Below are positions 1 through 5,346 of a stretch of DNA of 5,740 nucleotides, one piece after another; position 1 is the first letter of the stretch, and the number at the start of each line of letters is the position of its first letter. The position numbers were made by a program, and so were the translations under genes. The notes below the pieces were generated by a model. It was not told the DNA's origin, searched no databases, and worked only from the letters and a program-made list of their open reading frames with translations. This DNA comes from DRGT01 sp022567895. Lineage in GTDB: Archaea > Thermoproteota > Nitrososphaeria > Nitrososphaerales > Nitrosopumilaceae. The stretch lies in contig JADFGC010000067.1 in NCBI GenBank assembly GCA_022567895.1, positions 1 to 5,740 of the forward strand, given 5' to 3'.

Positions 1-505
1 CCCCAACATGGATAATGTTATCAGCACCACGTTGTTCTACAATTCTTCTTAGATAAGCTGCATGACTTAGTTTGATATCAGCATATTCATCACGTAAATC
101 ATAATGGGCGTCAAAGACAATATAGCCTGTTTCTTTTGGAAAACTCATGTAAGAGCCCAATGTTATCAAATGCTCGCCACCAAGAATGATTAATTGTTTA
201 TTTCTTTGTTGAAGCTCCGTAGTAATTTTTTTTACCATATCTAGCATTTCTTCAGCGACAACAGTATTCTTTGTATTTCCTAAATCTTCAATGTTAACAG
301 TTTCAAGATCTACTTGAAATTGTGGGTGAAAAATCTCAATGTTGTTAAATGAGTCCCTAATTGCATCAGGACCAAATCTAGTGCCTGGCTTGTATGAATG
401 AGTAGAGTCAAAAGGAACGCCAAAAATAATTGCAGCAGGTTCAGCTTTTTCATCAGAGCTTGTAATCATTGGACTTCTATTCAAGTACAAATCAAGAAAA
501 CTCAT
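1..505 (-). CDS. speB: Ureohydrolase family protein (probable agmatinase), N-terminal part, cut by left window edge
   Basis: Reading the minus strand from position 505 gives 168 uninterrupted codons to the window edge. The product begins MSFLDLYLNR and carries the hallmarks of the arginase/agmatinase/ureohydrolase family: a GVPFDSTHSYKPGTRFGP segment near residues 29-46, GGEH at 109-112 (first metal-ligand His), and FDAHYDLRDEY at 131-141 supplying the Asp-His-Asp manganese ligands (D132, H134, D136), followed by LSHAAYLRR. The second Asp-x-Asp metal motif lies beyond the edge. The family hydrolyses a guanidino group to urea; agmatinase gives putrescine from agmatine, a cytoplasmic step in polyamine synthesis. 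Agmatine specificity is inferred and cannot be proved without the C-terminal half. The start is ATG at 505 with a GGTG Shine-Dalgarno-like sequence 7 nt before it (513-516); ATG at 508 directly before it is an equal alternative. An in-frame stop lies at about 562. It follows thrS by 49 nt on the same strand, so co-transcription is likely. Confidence 0.85.
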   Translation of the reverse strand, partial: MSFLDLYLNRSPMITSSDEKAEPAAIIFGVPFDSTHSYKPGTRFGPDAIRDSFNNIEIFHPQFQVDLETVNIEDLGNTKNTVVAEEMLDMVKKITTELQQRNKQLIILGGEHLITLGSYMSFPKETGYIVFDAHYDLRDEYADIKLSHAAYLRRIVEQRGADNIIHVG

Positions 506-554
506 CATCAAACACCAGCTGGACTCCAAATTTACTGCGTAATAAATCGATGGA

Positions 555-2414
555 TTAAACCATTATTTGTGGTCTTTGAGAGAGATACATTGGTAGATTA
601 AGTTTTGAGAATGGTTTTCCTTTTGTTTGGTTTTTAATTTCATCTAAAAATGCCTGTAATGATAATTCATGAGTGTCACCAGTTTTTCTGTCCCTAATGC
701 TTAGATTTTCTGAATTAACCTCCTTTTCTCCAATTACCAATATGTATTGAATCCAGTCTTTTTCAGCTTCACGAATTCTTTTTCCAATACTTTCATTTCT
801 ATCATCAATGTCTACTCTAACATCATTTTGTGAAATCTTTGATGCAAGATTTTTACTAAATTCTAAAAATTCTTCTTTTAATGGAATCACTCTGACTTGT
901 GTTGGAGATAGCCAAAGTGGGAATTGGGGTTTTTTTCCTTCTTTTGCATTCTTTGCAGCCTTTTCTAATAGTGCATAAATTACACGCTCTATTGCTCCGC
1001 TAGGAGAATTATGTAAAATGATTGGATGTTGTGGTTTGTTGTTTTCATCAATAAATTCAATTCCATACCTTTGACCATTTTCAACATCTATTTGATCTGT
1101 AGATAATGCAGATGCTTTTCCTAGATTATCAATATAGTTGAATTCCCACTTTAAAACATAATAGAAAAATTTCTCTTTCCACATCTCAACTAAAACTGGT
1201 TTTCCTTGTTTTTTTACAAATTCTAAGATTAGTTCTTTATTTTGATTGTAAAATTCTTCTGTGAATCTAATGGCCATTTCATAATCTTGATCATCAAGAC
1301 CTAATTCGTGAATTACTTCTTTAGAAAGATCGAAACGTTTCTTTAATTCATCAATTGCTTGTGGCATGTCTTTACAAAATGAATGACAATCAGGCATGGT
1401 AAATGCCCGTAATCGTCTTAATCCTACCAGTTCACCAGATTGTTCTCGTCTAAAGCTGTATCTTGTTAACTCGTATAATCTGTATGGTAAGTGCTTGTAT
1501 GACATCTGAAAGTCACTTGCCATTAAAAATTGGCCAAAACACGCTGCAAATCTTAGAAAAAGATGCTTTCCTTCTGATTGTATATTATATTGTCTTGCAG
1601 GAAATCGGTTAAAGTAGCTTTCCATACTTGGATGATGTGAATCATACATTATTGGAGTTTCAACTTCATAACCGCCATACTCTTTAACTCTCTCAGTCAC
1701 ATAATGTTCCATTAGAGATTTTATCAATCTGCCATTTGGATAAAACCGCATGTTACCAGAGTCTGATGCAGGTTCATAATCTGCAATTGCCAATTTTTTC
1801 ATCAGACTTACATGTGCAGGAGGTTCATCAACACTTCGTTTTTTTGCTGTTTCATATTTTGCTAACACCTCTAAATTTTGATGATTCTTAAAATCAAAGT
1901 TTGAAAGTTTGGTCATCTTACCGTCTGGAGAAAGAATATGCCAAAAGGATTTGATTTTTTGTTCTGATTCTAATGCGATAGATACTTGTTCAGATATTTC
2001 TTCTACATCACCTTTTGTTATTACTTTAGAGTTTTCAGCAAGAGGATGTCCCTTAACTTGAACTTTGTATGATTTTGTCCAACCAAAAGGGGCACGAGAT
2101 ACTTCTAAATTAGTTGCAGATGATTCCATTTGCTTTAAAATGCTTAAAGCTGTTGAAGGTGATGCAAGGTTTGAGCTTAGATGAGCGTAAGGATAAAGAA
2201 GTAATTTTTTGCAACCCACTTTGTTCATTGATTCAGAAATCTCATCCATTGCTTTTTTTGCAACCGATGAATCATCTCCTTCTTCTATAGCTACAAAAGC
2301 TACAACAATTTCTTGAAACTTCTTTGTTTCAGGAGTTATTTCTTCAGCAGATTTTATTTCCTTTTTGGTAGGGGTATATTCTATACTATCACAGTGTAAT
2401 TGTAAAATCCGCAC
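555..2414 (-). CDS. thrS: Threonyl-tRNA synthetase, archaeal type with editing domain
   Basis: Complete 619-residue class II synthetase that attaches threonine to tRNA-Thr in the cytoplasm. Residues 1-140 form the archaeal editing domain, related to D-aminoacyl-tRNA deacylase, which removes mischarged serine; visible conserved pieces are YPYAHLSSNL (74-83) and FGWTKSYKVQVKGHPLAE (110-127). The catalytic core follows: motif 1 around 228-254, motif 2 FRREQSGELVGLRRLRAF (321-338), motif 3 SGAIERVIYALLE (472-484, with R477). The three expected zinc ligands are present: C292 (AACFGQF), H344 (DCHSF) and H468 (ILHNS). The anticodon-binding domain spans about 500-600 and the protein ends in the usual YLSQRP-type tail. 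Start is GTG at 2414, chosen because MRILQLHCD matches the family N-terminus; an A/T-rich box lies about 29 nt upstream. Unlike some crenarchaea, editing and catalytic domains are not split into two genes. No oligo-T tract follows the stop, consistent with read-through into the ureohydrolase gene. Confidence 0.97.
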   Translation of the reverse strand: MRILQLHCDSIEYTPTKKEIKSAEEITPETKKFQEIVVAFVAIEEGDDSSVAKKAMDEISESMNKVGCKKLLLYPYAHLSSNLASPSTALSILKQMESSATNLEVSRAPFGWTKSYKVQVKGHPLAENSKVITKGDVEEISEQVSIALESEQKIKSFWHILSPDGKMTKLSNFDFKNHQNLEVLAKYETAKKRSVDEPPAHVSLMKKLAIADYEPASDSGNMRFYPNGRLIKSLMEHYVTERVKEYGGYEVETPIMYDSHHPSMESYFNRFPARQYNIQSEGKHLFLRFAACFGQFLMASDFQMSYKHLPYRLYELTRYSFRREQSGELVGLRRLRAFTMPDCHSFCKDMPQAIDELKKRFDLSKEVIHELGLDDQDYEMAIRFTEEFYNQNKELILEFVKKQGKPVLVEMWKEKFFYYVLKWEFNYIDNLGKASALSTDQIDVENGQRYGIEFIDENNKPQHPIILHNSPSGAIERVIYALLEKAAKNAKEGKKPQFPLWLSPTQVRVIPLKEEFLEFSKNLASKISQNDVRVDIDDRNESIGKRIREAEKDWIQYILVIGEKEVNSENLSIRDRKTGDTHELSLQAFLDEIKNQTKGKPFSKLNLPMYLSQRPQIMV

Positions 2415-2429
2415 AGTTTGAAACTGAAA

Positions 2430-2447
2430 TTATAATTGAATTAAATC
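2430..2447 (-). promoter_or_regulatory. Candidate TATA box for thrS
   Basis: On the minus strand this A/T-only stretch reads roughly GATTTAATTCAATTATAATT. The TTTAAT part is centred about 29 nt before the GTG start, where an archaeal TATA box would give a leaderless or nearly leaderless mRNA; the TTATAA part is only about 18 nt away and fits less well. No Shine-Dalgarno sequence is seen before the GTG, in line with a leaderless transcript. Position and composition are seen; function is inferred. Confidence 0.4.
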
Positions 2448-2523
2448 TTGTGCTAAAAAAAGTAACATGTAGAGTTAATTTTTGTACAGAATGAGATATT
2501 CTGAATAAAATTTGGCTCTATTA

Positions 2524-3153
2524 ATGAAGTTGTATTGGTGTGATTTTGAATTACATACAAAAGGTGAATATCAAAAATCATTCAAAAGGGATACTTTGGC
2601 TTCATTTGGTTGGATTATACTAGCAGTAACTGTTCTGCTGGGTACAGCAGTAGCTATTGGAAATTCTGGAATTTTATCAAATGATCTTTTTTCTGAACCA
2701 AATACAACTAAAGAAGAACGAAAAATGAGTACTGAACAAATCGCATTTGATATTCATTATGAAGTAAATGAAGTAAGAAAATTACACGGTTTAAAACCTC
2801 TCCCTTGGAGTAGTACAATTGCAGAAATTGCAAAAAAACACAGTCAAGACATGAGTGAGAGAAATTATCTATCCCATATTTCTCCAGAGGGAAAAGATGT
2901 AGTAGATAGATATGAACAAGCCAATTTTGTTTGTGCAAGAGAGTTATCAAATGGAGATATTTTGAAAGGAGCAGAAAACTTGGCAGAAATTAGCTATCCT
3001 GATGATCTTACTGGCATTGGTACACGTGTTGTACAATCATGGATGGACAGTCCATCACATAGAGAAAATCTTCTTTTCAAAGAGTATGGTAAAGAAGGAA
3101 TTGGTGTTGTGATTTCTGATGATGTATTGCACATTACCCAGAACTTTTGTTAA
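2524..3153 (+). CDS. Membrane-anchored CAP/SCP-domain protein (extracytoplasmic)
   Basis: A 209-residue protein (from ATG 2524) with a short N-terminal tail, one membrane segment and a CAP (CRISP/antigen 5/PR-1, SCP-like) domain. The tail (1-27) ends in the basic KSFKRDT; the hydrophobic helix is about 28-46 (FGWIILAVTVLLGTAVAIG); a polar linker follows, then the CAP domain from about 72 to the end. CAP signatures are AKKHSQDM with H106, AENLAE with E151, SWMDSPSHRENLL with H179, and the closing HITQNFC. The two CAP histidines and a conserved glutamate are kept. Cysteines at 137 and 209 could form a disulfide, suiting an outside location; positive residues before the helix predict N-inside, C-outside. 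The molecular role of microbial CAP proteins is not settled. A TTG at 2512 would add four residues; ATG is preferred, and an in-frame stop at 2506-2508 excludes a longer N-terminus. Promoter signals upstream are weak. The stop overlaps that of the facing gene. Confidence 0.88.
   Translation: MKLYWCDFELHTKGEYQKSFKRDTLASFGWIILAVTVLLGTAVAIGNSGILSNDLFSEPNTTKEERKMSTEQIAFDIHYEVNEVRKLHGLKPLPWSSTIAEIAKKHSQDMSERNYLSHISPEGKDVVDRYEQANFVCARELSNGDILKGAENLAEISYPDDLTGIGTRVVQSWMDSPSHRENLLFKEYGKEGIGVVISDDVLHITQNFC
3150..3153. other. Shared TTAA containing the stop codons of two convergent genes
   Basis: The palindrome TTAA provides TAA on the plus strand (3151-3153, end of the CAP gene) and TAA on the minus strand (3152-3150, end of the 114-residue gene). 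The genes thus end within the same four bases with no intergenic space. Confidence 0.95.
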
Positions 3154-3494
3154 TTAGATTTTTTTAGTTCCTCTTTTAATGAAACAATGGATCTTAGAAC
3201 TAAAGATGAAATTCCTAAATTATTTGTTACAAATTCTGTAGCTTTTTCTAAAGCATTTTCTCCACGAAAACCTTCATCATAAATCATTTCAATTATTCCC
3301 TTATCAGTTTCAATATTTGCTGTAATCAATGAATATGGTCCAAGTTTTTCATCTAATTTTTCAGTATAGAGTTTTAATTCTATTCTTTTTATCAAAAATC
3401 CTTGCTCAGAAAAATTCCCATCAGAAAGAAGGACGGTTGTCTTGTCTGGTTTTCGGTTAATTCTTTCAGGATTTGAAATGTCAACAATTTTCAT
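3150..3494 (-). CDS. Conserved-looking hypothetical protein, 114 residues, function unknown
   Basis: I do not recognise this protein. It begins MKIVDISNPERINRKP at ATG 3494 and has no cysteine, no signal peptide and no membrane segment, so it is probably a small soluble cytoplasmic protein. The first part (about 18-72) alternates hydrophobic and polar residues in a pattern that suggests a beta-rich sheet (TTVLLSDG, FLIKRIELKLY, YSLITANIETDKGIIEMIYD). The C-terminal part (about 79-113) looks helical (NALEKATEFVTNN, LRSIVSLKEELKK). The start is supported by an A/T-rich TATA-like box (TTTTATTA) about 30 nt upstream. It is convergent with the CAP gene and divergent from the DHS-like gene, so it is probably a single-gene transcript. 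Its reading frame is uninterrupted, base composition matches its neighbours and the promoter is well placed, which favours a real gene over a chance frame. Confidence 0.8.
   Translation of the reverse strand: MKIVDISNPERINRKPDKTTVLLSDGNFSEQGFLIKRIELKLYTEKLDEKLGPYSLITANIETDKGIIEMIYDEGFRGENALEKATEFVTNNLGISSLVLRSIVSLKEELKKSN
3159..3165 (+). terminator. Oligo-T tract, candidate terminator of the CAP gene
   Basis: Seven consecutive T residues begin 6 nt after the CAP stop codon. Archaeal RNA polymerase commonly terminates at oligo-U without a hairpin. The tract is the complement of two adjacent AAA lysine codons near the end of the facing gene (ELKKSN). Confidence 0.45.
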
Positions 3495-3520
3495 AATTTC
3501 TAATTCTTGTTTTTAACAAT

Positions 3521-3529
3521 AATAAAACT
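3521..3529 (-). promoter_or_regulatory. Candidate TATA box for the 114-residue gene
   Basis: On the minus strand the sequence reads AGTTTTATT and continues ATTG. It is centred about 30 nt before the ATG at 3494, the spacing expected for an archaeal promoter giving a leaderless mRNA. No Shine-Dalgarno sequence is visible before the ATG. Confidence 0.4.
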
Positions 3530-3562
3530 AGTCGTAAGGACATCAATATACTTTCATTCAAA

Positions 3563-3590
3563 AAATATATTGAATTTCGTAAGTATTAAT
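3563..3590 (+). promoter_or_regulatory. Candidate TATA boxes for the DHS-like gene
   Basis: Two A/T boxes lie here: AAATATATT (3563-3571), about 45 nt before the GTG start, and TATTAA (3584-3589), about 27 nt before it. The second spacing would give a leaderless mRNA; the first, stronger-looking box would give a leader of about 20 nt. No Shine-Dalgarno sequence precedes the GTG, which slightly favours the nearer box. Confidence 0.4.
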
Positions 3591-3612
3591 TAGCGAATAA
3601 TTTTTTTGATTT

Positions 3613-4713
3613 GTGGATCATCATAGTTTCAAAGGAAAAGACATTCCTCATATCAAACTAGATCCAAAAATGAAGATTGAGGACCTGGTGGAGGTTTATG
3701 CAGGCTCGGGGTTTAATGCAAGGCAGCTTGGCGAAGCTGCAAAGCTTTATGCTAAAATGATTAAAGAAAATGCAACTATCTGCCTAACTGTTTCTGGAGC
3801 TATGACTCCTGTTGGTTTTGGAGGAATTTTCAAAACTTTGATTGAAAGGGGATTTGTTGATTGGATTATCACAACAGGAGCTAATGTGTATCACGAAGAT
3901 CATTTTTCATGGGGATTACCAGTGAAACAAGGTCATTTTGATGTTGATGACATGAAATTATATGAAAATCAAATTGTTCGAATTAGGGATGTATACATCA
4001 AATTTTATGAAACGCTTGAAGCGCAAGATCAAGTAATTCAGAAAATGTTTAAAGAAAAACTAATTGATAAACCATTTACAACTGCTGAATTTTGTAATTT
4101 AATGGGAAAAATCAGTAAAGAAAAATCAAAATATCCTGAAAAAAGTTTTGTGACAACTGCTTATGATTATGATGTCCCCGTATACGTTTCAGCATTAAAA
4201 GATTCTTCATTAGCATTGAATTTGTCAGTTCATCGTTTACGAGGTAAACAATACAACTTAGATTTTGTACGTGAGATTCTTGAGCAAGCATCTATTTTGT
4301 ACAATTCAAAAAAATCTGGAATTGTTGAATTAGGTGGCGGAGTTCCAAAAAATACAGCTCAACAAACTGGTCCTTTACTTGATCAAATTTTGAGAAGAGA
4401 TGATGGAGGTCAAGATTACATAATACAAATCACTGATGCCAGGCCAGATACAGGTGGTTTGTCAGGTGCAACACTTCAAGAAGGAAAAACTTGGGGCAAA
4501 GTACAAGATGCTCATCATGACATGGTTACAGTGTATGCCGATGCGACAATTGCTTTTCCCATACTTGCACTGTACGTTCTTAGTAACCAAAAACCTCGAA
4601 AGCCAAAACACCTGTATAAAAAATTAGATTCGTTCTATCAAAAATTAAGTGATGACTATTTTAGTTCAACAGAGAAATTTTACGAAAGCAAACCAAAGCA
4701 AAAAAAACGCTAG
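3613..4713 (+). CDS. Deoxyhypusine synthase family protein, DHS-like (DHSL) subtype
   Basis: A 366-residue enzyme of the deoxyhypusine synthase (DHS) fold, close to the usual family length. True DHS moves the aminobutyl group of spermidine, using NAD, onto one lysine of eIF5A. Visible motifs: TVSGAMTPVG (59-68) and TTGANVYHEDH (87-97) of the NAD pocket, YVSALKDSSL (191-200), ELGGGVPKNTAQQ (239-251), QITDARPDTGGLSGAT (272-287) and the catalytic EGKTWGKVQ with lysine K296, then VYADATIAFPILALY. These read like the DHS-like subfamily shared with cyanobacteria and other bacteria rather than canonical DHS: against human DHS aligned by eye, K329, W327, E323 and D243 are kept, but H288, N292 and D316 become N247, Q251 and L283. 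Acceptor and donor are therefore uncertain. The tail after about 325 is lysine-rich (KPRKPKHLYKK, KQKKR). Start is GTG 3613; an in-frame TGA at 3607-3609 prevents any longer form. It stands alone between divergent and convergent neighbours. Confidence 0.93.
   Translation: MDHHSFKGKDIPHIKLDPKMKIEDLVEVYAGSGFNARQLGEAAKLYAKMIKENATICLTVSGAMTPVGFGGIFKTLIERGFVDWIITTGANVYHEDHFSWGLPVKQGHFDVDDMKLYENQIVRIRDVYIKFYETLEAQDQVIQKMFKEKLIDKPFTTAEFCNLMGKISKEKSKYPEKSFVTTAYDYDVPVYVSALKDSSLALNLSVHRLRGKQYNLDFVREILEQASILYNSKKSGIVELGGGVPKNTAQQTGPLLDQILRRDDGGQDYIIQITDARPDTGGLSGATLQEGKTWGKVQDAHHDMVTVYADATIAFPILALYVLSNQKPRKPKHLYKKLDSFYQKLSDDYFSSTEKFYESKPKQKKR
4700..4707 (-). terminator. Oligo-T tract, candidate terminator of the small Cys/His protein gene
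   Basis: Eight A on the plus strand are eight T on the minus strand, starting 2 nt after the end of the minus-strand gene at 4710. On the plus strand these bases are Gln-Lys-Lys codons at the end of the DHS-like gene. Such oligo-U tracts are typical archaeal termination signals; activity is inferred. Confidence 0.45.
4710..4713. other. Shared CTAG containing the stop codons of two convergent genes
   Basis: The palindrome CTAG gives TAG on the plus strand (4711-4713, end of the DHS-like gene) and TAG on the minus strand (4712-4710, end of the 70-residue gene). This repeats the arrangement at 3150-3153 with a different stop codon. Confidence 0.95.
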
Positions 4714-4922
4714 AATTTATCATACCTGGCACGTTCCAAGTCCCTATCATCTTTAGATTCTTTCTTCCATTCTTTGTAATGTTGTTTGCAAAGGACCGTT
4801 TTTTTGCCTTGGGAATTTACTCGTAGGCCAGCATTTTCTACCTTTTTGGTGTTAAGAGATCGTACACCATCATTTGTACAACCATCAACGCTGCATTTTG
4901 CGCCCTTTGCTATTACACCCAT
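4710..4922 (-). CDS. Small basic Cys/His protein, probable zinc-binding, function unknown
   Basis: A 70-residue, highly charged protein with the pattern Cys10-x4-Cys15 (KCSVDGC) and Cys45-x2-His48 (VLCKQHYKEWKK), separated by about 29 residues; the four residues could hold one zinc ion. The C-terminal third is helical and charged (YKEWKKESKDDRDLERARYDKF). I do not recognise a named family. The basic, zinc-ribbon-like character and the divergent position next to ribosomal protein S25e suggest binding of RNA, DNA or the ribosome, but this is inference. The start is ATG 4922, with GGTGA 6 nt upstream (4929-4933), a good archaeal Shine-Dalgarno sequence, and a TATA-like box about 28 nt upstream. 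If transcription starts about 25 nt after that box, the Shine-Dalgarno sequence would lie outside the mRNA, so only one of the two signals is likely to be used. The stop overlaps that of the DHS-like gene. Confidence 0.83.
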   Translation of the reverse strand: MGVIAKGAKCSVDGCTNDGVRSLNTKKVENAGLRVNSQGKKTVLCKQHYKEWKKESKDDRDLERARYDKF

Positions 4923-4928
4923 GATCTT

Positions 4929-4933
4929 TCACC
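4929..4933 (-). promoter_or_regulatory. Shine-Dalgarno-like GGTGA before the Cys/His protein gene
   Basis: TCACC on the plus strand reads GGTGA on the minus strand, 6 nt before the ATG at 4922, and complements the archaeal 16S rRNA 3' end. Among the complete genes here it is the clearest such site. Confidence 0.5.
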
Positions 4934-4942
4934 CGTCAAATG

Positions 4943-4954
4943 TTATTTATATTT
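4943..4954 (-). promoter_or_regulatory. Candidate TATA box for the Cys/His protein gene
   Basis: The A/T-only block reads AAATATAAATAA on the minus strand and is centred about 27 nt before the ATG at 4922. It is symmetric enough to be read on the other strand too, but S25e has its own closer box. Confidence 0.45.
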
Positions 4955-4979
4955 GAAAAATTTCTTGCATTACTTTTCG

Positions 4980-4987
4980 TTTATAAG
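4980..4987 (+). promoter_or_regulatory. TATA box for ribosomal protein S25e
   Basis: TTTATAAG is a near-ideal archaeal TATA box centred about 27-28 nt before the ATG at 5011, placing transcription start at or next to the start codon. This predicts a leaderless mRNA and argues against the in-frame GTG at 4987, which lies inside the box. Confidence 0.6.
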
Positions 4988-5010
4988 TGGAGTTAATTTT
5001 TCAATTTTTT

Positions 5011-5346
5011 ATGGGTGGAGCAAAAAAACAATCACCAGCACAAGCAGAAAAAAAACAAGCTAGTGATGCTTCTAAAAAAGCAGGTACAAAATCAAAGAAA
5101 GGAAAGAAAGACGATAAAGGTGAAGAAAGATCTGTAAAGGCTGAGATTCGAGTTATTTTGACAGATGAACAAGCTATGAAAGCAATCAAAAGTGCCAAAG
5201 TAATTACTGTGCAAGAACTAGCAAGACAGACAGGAGTAAAAATCTCTACTGCAAATGCTTATTTGAAAAAATCATTACAGAATGGAACTGTGAAAAAAGT
5301 TGGTGGATATAGTGGACATCATGTTTATCAGCCCTTATCAGCGTAA
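5011..5346 (+). CDS. rps25e: Small-subunit ribosomal protein S25e (eS25)
   Basis: A 111-residue protein of the archaeal/eukaryotic eS25 family, a component of the 30S subunit absent from bacteria. The N-terminal 40 residues are a Lys/Ala-rich, low-complexity extension (GGAKKQ, EKKQASDASKKAG, KSKKGKKDD) of the kind that contacts rRNA. The rest is a winged-helix domain: RVILTDEQAMKAIKSAK (47-63), VITVQELARQTGVKISTANAYLKKSLQNG (64-92), then the wing VKKVGGYSGHHVYQP (94-108). ATG 5011 is chosen because MGGAKK is the typical thaumarchaeal N-terminus, and because the alternative GTG at 4987 would add eight unrelated hydrophobic residues encoded within the promoter. The gene has its own TATA box and is transcribed divergently from the small Cys/His protein gene. 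Its last 19 nt overlap the end of the convergent cyclophilin-like gene. Confidence 0.95.
   Translation: MGGAKKQSPAQAEKKQASDASKKAGTKSKKGKKDDKGEERSVKAEIRVILTDEQAMKAIKSAKVITVQELARQTGVKISTANAYLKKSLQNGTVKKVGGYSGHHVYQPLSA

Noticed and set aside
398..601. Plus-strand open frame of 67 codons
   Set aside because: It lies antisense to the start of the ureohydrolase and the end of thrS; both opposite frames have clear family motifs, and this one shows no recognisable domain.
2512..2523. Upstream TTG start for the CAP protein
   Set aside because: It would add only MALL before an in-frame ATG with no added domain or ribosome-binding site; it remains possible but is less likely.
2415..2523. Possible small RNA or riboswitch between thrS and the CAP gene
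   Set aside because: The stretch is short, A/T-rich and lacks evident stem-loops or box motifs; a T-box is not expected in archaea and none is seen.
2708..2950. Minus-strand open frame of 80 codons inside the CAP gene
   Set aside because: It is fully antisense to the CAP domain, whose motifs are unmistakable; its Leu/His/Phe-rich composition is typical of a shadow frame.
3495..3612. Possible small RNA (tRNA or C/D box) in the 118-bp gap
   Set aside because: I find no cloverleaf-like pairing and no C box/D box pair; the gap is explained by two divergent promoters.
4436..4627. Plus-strand open frame of 63 codons in another frame of the DHS-like gene
   Set aside because: It overlaps the catalytic region of the DHS-like protein in a shifted frame and has no domain or start signal of its own.
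4987..5010. Upstream GTG start for S25e adding eight residues
   Set aside because: The GTG overlaps the TTTATAAG promoter box, and the extra MELIFQFF is unlike S25e N-termini; ATG 5011 fits both promoter spacing and family.
5001..5198. Minus-strand open frame of 65 codons inside S25e
   Set aside because: It is the antisense of the lysine-rich S25e N-terminus, which yields a Phe/Leu/Ala-rich, signal-like artefact.
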